64,000 nt of DNA, taken from the NCBI GenBank assembly GCA_023150475.1, contig JAKLKU010000022.1:31074-95073 (forward strand). Reading direction: 5' to 3'. The position numbers were made by a program, and so were the translations under genes. How positions within the stretch are numbered: position 1 is the first letter of the stretch; each line of letters starts with the position of its first letter. This stretch comes from Planctomycetota bacterium. GTDB taxonomy: Bacteria; Planctomycetota; UBA1135; GCA-002686595. The notes beneath the pieces were generated by a model. That model was given only the letters and a program-made list of their open reading frames with translations, did no database searches and had not been told where the DNA came from. Positions 57,052 through 64,000 of this stretch are shown piece by piece.

Positions 57052-57941
57052 TTCGCGAGTGTGCGGGGTTCGGGTTCGAACTCGAGCGTCGGGCGGCGGC
57101 ACACGCTGCACGAGAACAGCACCGGATCCGCGAGCGTGTCGCACGACGGGCAGCGGAACACGAACTCGGATCCGTGCGTGATCCACTCCGCGAGTCGCGC
57201 GTGCTCGCGCGCGCCGAACGTGCGCGTGCGCGTCGACGCCTCGAGCGCACGCACCGCGAACTTGAACGCCCGAGGCTCGTCGTTCGCGACCCAATGTTCG
57301 AACCCGCCCGCGTAGATCCACGGTTGGAGCGCCTCTTCGACACGCACGGCGGCGAGCAGGGTCTCACAACGTTCGAAGTCGGCGAGCGGCTCCATGCCGG
57401 CGAAGATCGCTTCGACGCGGTCGCCGAAACGCAACCGACCGTAACACGCGAGCGCGGCGAGTTGCACGTAGGCGAGCGCGTCCCGCGGCGCCACGCCGTC
57501 GAGCGCCGGAGGGAGCAGTTCCTTGCCGCGCGCCGCGTCGAAGCCGTCGACTTCGACGTACCAGGCCCGCGCTCGGCCGACCCAGTGCAACGCCGCCGCG
57601 CAGTGCGCGACGGTCGAACGCGCCGGCGCGAGCGGTTGCGCGTCGAGCGCCCACTCCGCGCCCGTTGGCGGTCTCGCAGACGGCAGGAACGGCGCGCCGA
57701 ACGCCGCGGCGACGTGCGTGCGCACGAGCAGCACCGCCGTGTGGAAGCGTTGCAGCCGCGCCGCGTCGTCCCGCGGCTCCTCGAGCGAACCTTCGAGCAG
57801 CTTGCTCGCGCTTTCGAGCTCCTGGCGCGCGATCAACGTGGTCGCGTGTTCGAGATCGACGCGCCACTCCTCGTGATCGCGCGGCGCGCTGCATCCTCCG
57901 GCGAGTCCGGCGCACAGGAGCATCCACTTCGCGCCGTTCAT
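57048..57941 (-). CDS. Lipoprotein with C-terminal zinc-ribbon motif
   Basis: A 297-residue protein beginning MNGAKWMLLCAGLAGGCSAP, a lipoprotein signal with lipid Cys C17. The body is helical with TPR-like spacing (ATTLIARQELESASKLLEGSLEE, DALAYVQLAALACYGRLRFGDRVEAIFAGM). Near the end CPSCDTLADPVLFSCSVC provides four cysteines of a zinc ribbon, unusual in a lipoprotein. Its start overlaps the stop of the next upstream gene (ATGA at 57938) and its stop overlaps the esterase start. Function unknown. Confidence 0.7.
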   Translation of the reverse strand: MNGAKWMLLCAGLAGGCSAPRDHEEWRVDLEHATTLIARQELESASKLLEGSLEEPRDDAARLQRFHTAVLLVRTHVAAAFGAPFLPSARPPTGAEWALDAQPLAPARSTVAHCAAALHWVGRARAWYVEVDGFDAARGKELLPPALDGVAPRDALAYVQLAALACYGRLRFGDRVEAIFAGMEPLADFERCETLLAAVRVEEALQPWIYAGGFEHWVANDEPRAFKFAVRALEASTRTRTFGAREHARLAEWITHGSEFVFRCPSCDTLADPVLFSCSVCRRPTLEFEPEPRTLAK

Positions 57942-58543
57942 CGTCCGACTCCGACGCAGAAGTCCTGTTCGCGATCGTCGAGCGTGATCGCGAACGTCAC
58001 CAACGACTCGTCGATCGCGAGCGCACGGGTGCGTCCGCCGGCCGAGTGTTCGATCGTCGCGCCGTCGAGCTCGAGGTCCGTGTGCGAGCCGAGATCGAAG
58101 TAGAGCCACCCGCTGGTGCCACGCGGCGAGAGCAGCCCGGTCGCGAGACCCTTCGACTCGACGCGTTCGCCGTAGCGTTCGGCGACGCGTTTCGCGACCA
58201 CCCGCGGCGGCAGCGCGGCGAGCGTCGTGCCGTCGGCGAGCACGAGCTCGGGCGCGAATCGTTCCGGATTCAGCCACGCACGCGCTTCGTCCTGGCCCGG
58301 TCCGCGCAGCGCGACCGTCACGGCGATCGGCAACACGTCGGCGGCGCGCGCGAGGTCGAGGCCGAACGCTTCGTCGTAGTGTTCGTCGAAGCGCGCGGAC
58401 GCGAAGACGAGGCCGTCGAGCTTCTGGGCCGGGAAGCCGTGCGCCGCGGAGGGCGGTAGGACCGAAGGCGGCGCTTCCGTGCGGAGCGGGCCTGCGCAGG
58501 CGACGCACGACACGACCGCCGCGCCGAGGATCGAACGCGACAT
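57938..58543 (-). CDS. Hypothetical lipoprotein
   Basis: A 201-residue exported protein; MSRSILGAAVVSCVACAGP has candidate lipid cysteines at 13 or 16. No family is recognised. The middle shows PIAVTVALRGPGQDEARAWLNPERFAPELVLADGTTLAALPP, and the C-terminal GWLYFDLGSHTDLELDGATIEHSAGG suggests an all-beta fold. The start at 58543 is preferred to an ATG 36 bp upstream because it begins the signal peptide. It is the first gene of the operon with the zinc-ribbon lipoprotein and the esterase, both coupled by ATGA overlaps. Confidence 0.65.
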   Translation of the reverse strand: MSRSILGAAVVSCVACAGPLRTEAPPSVLPPSAAHGFPAQKLDGLVFASARFDEHYDEAFGLDLARAADVLPIAVTVALRGPGQDEARAWLNPERFAPELVLADGTTLAALPPRVVAKRVAERYGERVESKGLATGLLSPRGTSGWLYFDLGSHTDLELDGATIEHSAGGRTRALAIDESLVTFAITLDDREQDFCVGVGR

Positions 58544-58654
58544 GGTGGGGATGCGGTGAAGGGCCGCAAAGCCTAACAAGGCGCCGGCGGTTCCGTCGCG
58601 AATCGCGCAGCCGCGGCGCGCCGTCGCCCCGGTCGATGCCCAAGCAATGCCCGA

Positions 58655-60406
58655 TCAGTGCCCGATCACGAAGCGCAGCGCGTTGGTCAGACTCGTCGTG
58701 CTCGGCGAAAGCGGGTCGCGCGACCAGTACTGGACGAAGACCTCTTGGCCGAGGACGAGATTCGGGTTCGCGCCGCTCTGGATCAACGCGTTGAAGTCGT
58801 AGCTCAAGCTGCCGGAGCAATCGTTCGGCGGCGGATTGCCGCCCGTCGCTTGGACCGACGTGCGTTTCGTCGGCGGCGCGACGCACAGCGTGCCGCCTTG
58901 GAACGGCGCGGCGAGCGCGTCGAAGCCGTAGAAGAGCAGGCCGTTCTTGTTGTTGATCACGTTGCTCGCGCGGATCTCGAACGGCGTCGTCGCGGAGACG
59001 CTCGGACTGCCGCTGTAGGTCACGTAGGGCGTGCAACCCAGGCTGTTCGCCTTCGGCGTGCAGTAGATCGCGGGCAACACGGGGAACAGCGAGAGCAAGT
59101 CGAGCCGTCCGCCGTCCGCCACGCCGGCGTCGGAGAAGACGCTGCCGACCGCCAAGTCCGCGCGACCGTCGCCGTCGTAGTCGCCGACGCCGAGCACGCA
59201 GGAGCCCAAGTGATCGTCGGGACTGCCGGTGCGCCAGCCGAGTTGCTCGTACGTCGCGCCGGAGTACACGTAGACCGCGCCGTTCTCCTGGCCCAGGAAC
59301 TGTGCTTGCCAGTCCGGCGCGCCGACGAGCATGTCGCGACTCCCGTCGCCGTTCAGATCCGAGGTGATGTCGACGCTCGAGCCGAAGTGCGCTCCGGCGC
59401 GCGAGTTCTCGAAGCTCGCGAGGTCGTACGGCGCCGCGCCCGCGACGAGCCTCGCACCGGAGAACAGCGTCACTTCTCCGCCGTCGACGGCTCCACCGTC
59501 GGCGTAGGGCGCGCTCGCGAGCACGTCTTCGACTCCATCGCCGTCGACGTCGCCGTCGGCGTTCAAGGCCGAGCCGAAGAGCGCGTTCGCTTCGGTGCCG
59601 AACAGCGTGCGCCACGGCGTCAGCGTCGCGCCCTGGAACACGATCACGCGCCCGGCGTTGCCGCTCTGGAATCCGTCGAAGTAGGGCGCGCCGACGATCA
59701 ACTCGAACTTCCCGTCGTCGTCGAGGTCCGCGGCGGCGACCGAACTGCCGAAGCGTTCGCCCGCCTGCGTCCCGTAGAGCGCGCTGACGTACCAGTTCTG
59801 CTGCAAGTACGCCTTGCGCGGCGACAACACGTACACGGCGCCCGCGTCCGTCTGCTGGAAGTCGTCGAGCGGCGAGCCGACGAGCACGTCGGTGTAACCG
59901 TCACCGTCGTAGTCGCCGGCGGTCGCGAGCGTGCTCGCGAACATGTGTTGCGCGATGAAGCCGAAGCTCGCGAGCTTCTGGCCGGTCGCTCCGGACAGGA
60001 GGTCGAGCGTTCCGACCCAGCCCGCGATCCAGTCGTAGTCGAAGGGCACACCGACGGCGAGGTCGGACTTCCCGTCGCCGTCGATGTCCCCGACGTTCAC
60101 GATCGCCGCGCCGAACTGCGCGCCGGGCTGGGCCGCCACGTCCTTCGTGACCCACAGGAACTGCGAGCCCGTGCCCAGCGACAGGTGGCGTCCGGAGACC
60201 GCGAACACCGAACCGTCCTGATTCGGGCAGGTCGCACCGACCGCGAGGTCCGCGTAGCCGTCGCCGTTCAGGTCGCCGACGCTCGCGATCGAGCCCCCGA
60301 AGCGATTGCCGGGTGTCGTGGTGACCAACGTGCGCAGGATCGATTGCGCGGAGGCGGCGGAGACGAGCAGCGTGGCGGCGACGCACGCGGCGAAGTGGCG
60401 GCTCAT
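58655..60406 (-). CDS. Secreted FG-GAP (integrin-alpha-like) propeller protein with C-terminal module
   Basis: A 583-residue exported protein with signal MSRHFAACVAATLLVSAASA. It has seven FG-GAP blades with Ca-binding loops: GDLNGDGYADLAVGA, GDIDGDGKSDLAVGVP, GDYDGDGYTDVLVGSP, ADLDDDGKFELIVGAP, GDVDGDGVEDVLASAP, SDLNGDGSRDMLVGAP and GDYDGDGRADLAVGS. The end is the long-form module (IYCTPKANSLGCTPYVTYSGSPS, PFQGGTLCVAPPTKRTS, DCSGSLSYDFNALI, YWSRDPLSP, RFVIGH). It is probably a surface adhesin or scaffold, as in planctomycete FG-GAP proteins generally. It is a single gene, 248 bp from the next. Confidence 0.88.
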   Translation of the reverse strand: MSRHFAACVAATLLVSAASAQSILRTLVTTTPGNRFGGSIASVGDLNGDGYADLAVGATCPNQDGSVFAVSGRHLSLGTGSQFLWVTKDVAAQPGAQFGAAIVNVGDIDGDGKSDLAVGVPFDYDWIAGWVGTLDLLSGATGQKLASFGFIAQHMFASTLATAGDYDGDGYTDVLVGSPLDDFQQTDAGAVYVLSPRKAYLQQNWYVSALYGTQAGERFGSSVAAADLDDDGKFELIVGAPYFDGFQSGNAGRVIVFQGATLTPWRTLFGTEANALFGSALNADGDVDGDGVEDVLASAPYADGGAVDGGEVTLFSGARLVAGAAPYDLASFENSRAGAHFGSSVDITSDLNGDGSRDMLVGAPDWQAQFLGQENGAVYVYSGATYEQLGWRTGSPDDHLGSCVLGVGDYDGDGRADLAVGSVFSDAGVADGGRLDLLSLFPVLPAIYCTPKANSLGCTPYVTYSGSPSVSATTPFEIRASNVINNKNGLLFYGFDALAAPFQGGTLCVAPPTKRTSVQATGGNPPPNDCSGSLSYDFNALIQSGANPNLVLGQEVFVQYWSRDPLSPSTTSLTNALRFVIGH

Positions 60407-60688
60407 GGTGAGGTCGCGAGGGCGCCCGGGCGGCCGTGAGCGCCGCGGATGCGGGCCACGCCGGCTGCCGAAGCGGCGCGTTGCCCCGGCCCGAGCCCCA
60501 TCCGGGCATCCCGTCGCGCGTGACGCGGAAAACGCGAGATCGACGCGAAGCGGGCGGTCGAATCGCGACGGAGCGCTGCGGCGTGGCGTCCGGCGCCGAG
60601 CGGGCCGGCGGGAGTCGCGCGGCTTGCGCCGGCGATCGGGATTCGGCGGTCGAATGCGCCGGAGCGCCCGCGCGCCGTCACGAGTGCG

Positions 60689-63187
60689 TCAGCGTTTCGG
60701 ACCGAGGTACGCGAGCTCCATGCGGAACACGCCCGGGGCTTCTTCGCGGACGAGGCCGAGCTTCGGCGAGAACCAGCGCGTCAGCGTGCCGTCGCTCGAC
60801 ACGAGCACGGGCTCGTCGCGGCCCGCGAGTTCGCTGCGGAACGTCGCGAGTTCGTCCTTCGACGGGAACCACGACTTCGCCGGCGGCGTGAGCGCCGCAT
60901 CGGCGCGCCACAGCGCGACTTTGACCGAGCTCGCGTGCTCGCGCACGTCGAGGATCGGCTTGCCCGAGCGCGTGAATTGATCGCCGCGGCGCGCGAGCAC
61001 GACGCGTTGCGCGTTCGACGGCGTCAGCCCGTCACCGACGTAGACCGCGCGCCGGATCTCCCAGTTGCGTTCGTCGCCTTCGCCGCTCTCCGCGACGAGT
61101 TCGTCGACGTACCACGCCGTCGTCTTGCGCAGGAGATCGCTGTCGCGCCACACCGCGATCCAACCGGTCGCGAGCGGCAGGTTCGGGCTCGTCGCGAGCG
61201 CACGCTCGAGGGCGAGCGTCGCGCGCCAGTCCGCGTGAGGCTCGGACTTCGCGAGCGCGGGCACGGCGAGCTCGCCTTGCGCCGGTTCGTCGTCGCAATA
61301 CCAAGCGCGCGCGGCGAACCAATCGGCGAGCGGCGCCGCCGCGGCGTCGGCTTCGCTCCACGTCTCGAGCAGGTCGGAGTCGCACAGCGCGTTGACGTCG
61401 AGCACGCCGTTCTTCACGAGCTCGAGCTCGAGTTGCGCGCCGACCGCGCCGGTCCACTCGTCGAGGTGGCCGCAACCGAAGCGCGCGACGTGCTCGAGGA
61501 TCGTGTCGGGTTCGGAGGTCTGCGGCAGGGCGCGCACGCGTTGCCAATCGTCGACGTGAGCGCGATCGATCTCGCGCGCCGCGGCCGCGATGCGTTGCGA
61601 GAGTTCGGCGAGCGCCCGTTCACCGGCCGCCGCACGATCGATGCCGTCGCCGTCCTCGAGACCGCGCGCGTTCCACGCGTTCGCTTCGACGGCGAAGCCG
61701 CGTTCGAGCGCGGCGAGTTCCGCGAGCTCGGTCTGCGCGCGCTGCAACGCGCTGCCGGGATGCGCGGCGCCTCGAGCGTCCTCGAGCGCCGCCGCGGCGA
61801 GCGCGAAGTGCCGCATCCACGCCGCCGCGCGTTCGCTCTCCGCGCCGAGCGCGTCGCTCTTCGCCAGCGCCTCGAAGTGCGCGAGCGCGTCCTTGCCCTT
61901 GCCCTCGCCGACCAGCGTGAGCAGCCGCTCGAAACCGCGCGCGGCGCGGGCGCCGGGCGTGTTCTCCGCGAGGATCTTCAGTTTCTCGCGCTCGAGCTCC
62001 TTCGCGCGGTTCTGCGTCTCGACGAGCGAGACCGCGAGCTTCTCCCGTTCGCCTTTCGTCGCGTCGAGCTCACGGCGGATCTTCTCGAGCTCTTCGCGCG
62101 ATGCGCTGCCGTCCGCGCGCTGTGCGGCGAGCGCGAGTTCGCGCTCGAGCTTCTGGCCGAGAGCCGTGATCTCCTCGTCGCGTCGACGGATCTGCTCGTG
62201 GAGCTCCTCCATCTTCGCGTTGCAGTACTGCTCCTGCTCGCGTTGCGCGCGGATCTTCTCGAGCTCGGCCTGTGCGACGTTCTCGGCGAGCTTCTGACTC
62301 TCGGAGCGCTGCTCGAGCCAGAGGAATCCTTCGGTGATCGCCGCGATGCCGAGCACGCCGAGTCCGGCGATCGCCCAGCGCGGCATGCGCGCCTTCCCGG
62401 CGCCGGCCGACGTCGCTTGCACGGAGCGCGCGAGCACTTCGGCGTTCTCCTCGCGATCGCCGACGCGAGCGACGAGAGCTCTCACGCGTGGATCGTTCGC
62501 GCCGCTCTCGCCGACCATGCGTTCGACGAGCGCCGCGACCGCCGCGAGATCTCCCGCCGTCGTCGGCGCGGCCGCGACGCCGGTTTCGATCGGATCCGAA
62601 GCGAGCAAGGTCGCGAGCCCGAAACCGGCGAGCCGCACGTGGATGCCGTCGGGGTTCTCGGCCGTCTTCGGCACCCGCGCGGCGAGCCACACGTGCCGCG
62701 GTTCGATCGCGCCGTGCGCGAGCGACTTCGAGTGCGCGACGCCGAGCGCCGCGAGCACCTGCCGCGCGATTTCGAGCGCGACTTCGACGCGCAATTCGCC
62801 CTCTCGTGTGAGCCGCGTCGCGAGCGATTCGCCTTGCACGAGCTCGGTCGCGACGAACAGTCGTCCGTCCTCGAGTCCGCCGACGTCGACGATCTCGACC
62901 AAGTGCGGCGACACGAGACTCTGCGCCGTGCGCAGGTCCTGGAAGAAACCGTCGATCGCTTCGCGCGGCCGGCCGACGCGCGCGAGCAACACCGACAGCG
63001 AGACTTCGCGGCCTTCGCGCGCTCGATCACGGGCTCGATAGGTCTTGCCCTCGCGCGCTTCGAAGAGCACTTCGACGGCGGCGAAACGCGCGGCGAAATC
63101 GCGCGCGGAGAGCGGCGCCCAGAGAGGCTCGGATTCGTTCGACGCTGCTTGCGGACCTTCGTCCGCTCCGGCGGCTTCAGCGGTCAT
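60689..63187 (-). CDS. Membrane-spanning pseudokinase with coiled-coil and extracytoplasmic domain
   Basis: An 832-residue protein. Residues 30-260 follow the Hanks-type kinase fold (LVSPHLVEIVDVGGLEDGRLFVATELVQGESLATRL, ARQVLAALGVAHSKSLAHGAIEPRHVWLA), but the key residues are lost. The Gly-rich loop is degenerate, the beta-3 Lys is absent (VSLSVLL), HRD is HGA (158-160) and DFG is GFG (188-190). The C-lobe is short. A membrane segment (about 271-291, WAIAGLGVLGIAAITEGFLWL) leads to a long heptad-rich coiled coil (about 292-410) and a ~400-residue domain of unknown fold outside. Phosphotransfer is unlikely. It may bind nucleotide or a partner kinase and sense the envelope. Single gene; a TATGAT box lies upstream. 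Confidence 0.82.
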   Translation of the reverse strand: MTAEAAGADEGPQAASNESEPLWAPLSARDFAARFAAVEVLFEAREGKTYRARDRAREGREVSLSVLLARVGRPREAIDGFFQDLRTAQSLVSPHLVEIVDVGGLEDGRLFVATELVQGESLATRLTREGELRVEVALEIARQVLAALGVAHSKSLAHGAIEPRHVWLAARVPKTAENPDGIHVRLAGFGLATLLASDPIETGVAAAPTTAGDLAAVAALVERMVGESGANDPRVRALVARVGDREENAEVLARSVQATSAGAGKARMPRWAIAGLGVLGIAAITEGFLWLEQRSESQKLAENVAQAELEKIRAQREQEQYCNAKMEELHEQIRRRDEEITALGQKLERELALAAQRADGSASREELEKIRRELDATKGEREKLAVSLVETQNRAKELEREKLKILAENTPGARAARGFERLLTLVGEGKGKDALAHFEALAKSDALGAESERAAAWMRHFALAAAALEDARGAAHPGSALQRAQTELAELAALERGFAVEANAWNARGLEDGDGIDRAAAGERALAELSQRIAAAAREIDRAHVDDWQRVRALPQTSEPDTILEHVARFGCGHLDEWTGAVGAQLELELVKNGVLDVNALCDSDLLETWSEADAAAAPLADWFAARAWYCDDEPAQGELAVPALAKSEPHADWRATLALERALATSPNLPLATGWIAVWRDSDLLRKTTAWYVDELVAESGEGDERNWEIRRAVYVGDGLTPSNAQRVVLARRGDQFTRSGKPILDVREHASSVKVALWRADAALTPPAKSWFPSKDELATFRSELAGRDEPVLVSSDGTLTRWFSPKLGLVREEAPGVFRMELAYLGPKR

Positions 63188-63249
63188 CGTTCGAGTCGGC
63201 GGCGCGAGGAGCGCGCCCGTTCGCGCTCGACGCCCGAGGATCCCGGGCG

Positions 63250-63255
63250 ATCATA
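63250..63255 (-). promoter_or_regulatory. Candidate -10 element (TATGAT) of the pseudokinase gene
   Basis: Minus-strand CTATGATCG lies 63 bases before the start codon at 63187. TATGAT is the best match to a housekeeping -10 in the window. Confidence 0.4.
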
Positions 63256-63383
63256 GGAAGCGATCGGGCGCGAAGCGCGCGTCGAGTCGCGCCAATTTTC
63301 GCGACCACGCGACCGCGTTCGACGCGGCGAACGAACGCTCGTCGCGCGCGAGTTCGACGCGACCCGCGCGCGCCGCGCGCACC

Positions 63384-63419
63384 GCAGGACGCACGGCAGG
63401 ACGCACGGCAGGACGCACA
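63384..63419 (+). repeat. 12-bp tandem repeat, three units
   Basis: Three units of GCAGGACGCACG, the last differing at its final base. Confidence 0.7.
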
Positions 63420-63970
63420 ACGGTTCGCGCGAGCGACAAACGCTGGCGCCACTCGCGACGGGGTCGTGAGCCGGCGGCTCGTCGCCGCGCACCCAGTGGA
63501 GCGCCGGTGTGTCGGTGCCCCAGCGCTCCAGAGTTCCGGTGCTCCAGCCCTTCGGTGCGTCGCTCGTCCGTCGGCGCCCGCGTCTCGGCAGCCACGGTTC
63601 GTCAGCCGTCGTCCGACGCTGCGGGCCCGTTCCGTCCGATCGCCATCTCGCTGCGAGCGTGCGGGCGCTCTCGAGTCTCGAGTTCACGCGTCTCGTCGCG
63701 CGGTCTTGCGCCGCGACCGACACCACAACTCGCAAAGACGTGTGAGCTCGACGCCGGCGCGCCGCGGCGCCCCGCGCGCGTCGTCACCACCACCACGAGA
63801 CGCCTGGCGACCGCGGCCGAAGATCCAGAAGAACTCCGAGCGGTCGTAGAAAAGTACCAACGTGCAATGCGAGCCGGCACCGTCGACTACGGCGCTTCGG
63901 AATCGGCCGGGAACATGGGTTCCCGCCGAAGACGTCCGCGTCGTCGGCGTCGCGCTGCACGCCGCCCACG

Positions 63971-64000
63971 CGCCACGCCGCGCCACGCCGCGCCGCGCCG
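63971..64000 (+). repeat. 10-bp tandem repeat at window end
   Basis: CGCCACGCCG twice, followed by CGCCGCGCCG. The array may continue past the window. Confidence 0.5.

Larger units (their letters stand above)
63188..64000. other. 813-bp end region with low-complexity repeats, no gene recognised
   Basis: No open frame here shows a family motif or the codon pattern of the neighbours. It contains a 12-bp direct repeat at 63384-63419, an inverted repeat TGGAGCGC / GCGCTCCA at 63497-63540 and a 10-bp repeat at the extreme end. A gene could begin beyond the window edge. Confidence 0.5.

Noticed and set aside
63684..63986. A 100-codon minus-strand frame near the window end
   Set aside because: No motif, no ribosome site and base use unlike the neighbouring genes; probably a chance frame.

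Overview
The window is very GC-rich bacterial chromosome, densely coded on both strands. It has no rRNA, tRNA, insertion sequence, phage gene or CRISPR array that I can see. The gene content points to a member of the Planctomycetota: a DUF1800/DUF1501 pair, an ECF sigma factor fused through a membrane segment to extracytoplasmic domains, a membrane-anchored kinase-like protein, alkaline-phosphatase-superfamily enzymes, and a very large load of secreted repeat and propeller proteins. This placement is an inference from gene content, not from a marker gene.

Layout. (1) Positions 1-3038 hold the end of a small helical gene, then sat, a sulfatase-like protein and cysC: sulfate activation to APS and PAPS. 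(2) Positions 3056-6317 hold two tandem C39-like secreted proteins with three copies of a 40-bp hairpin. A gingipain-like (C25) protease follows, then a HAD phosphatase on the minus strand. (3) Positions 9531-14956 hold the DUF1800-DUF1501 operon, converging with and slightly overlapping the sigma-factor fusion. (4) Positions 15390-21388 form a tightly packed operon of two membrane-anchored phosphodiesterase-type enzymes, a 64-residue protein resembling the partial gene at the window start, an Oxa1/EMC3-like membrane protein and an HD hydrolase. (5) Positions 21453-29910 are a minus-strand run: CysQ-like phosphatase, two paralogous SGNH proteins, a MORN-like protein, a penicillin acylase, a rhodanese, a FIST protein and a small protein. 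ilvE diverges from it.

(6) Positions 31920-60406 are dominated by secreted proteins: an SBBP propeller, two FG-GAP proteins, three choice-of-anchor-B proteins plus a fourth relative that lacks the C-terminal domain, two tandem subtilisins and an orphan. Interspersed are an NHL / YtkA-like lipoprotein / di-heme peroxidase operon, an Fpg-type DNA glycosylase and an esterase/lipoprotein operon. (7) A pseudokinase-TM-coiled-coil protein (60689-63187) closes the coding part. The last 800 bp hold only low-complexity repeats.

The most striking theme is a shared C-terminal module of roughly 120-135 residues on ten otherwise unrelated secreted proteins: the C25 protease, two S8 proteases, three choice-of-anchor-B, two FG-GAP, one SBBP and one orphan. 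It always sits at the extreme C-terminus, where sorting or anchoring domains sit in other phyla, so it is a good candidate for an undescribed cell-surface sorting signal. The second candidate system is the phosphodiesterase / small protein / EMC3-like operon, whose small protein also occurs immediately upstream of the sulfate-activation genes. Promoters appear to use TANNNT -10 elements, often TAG-initial, close to start codons. Terminators appear to be long GC hairpins without U-tracts.
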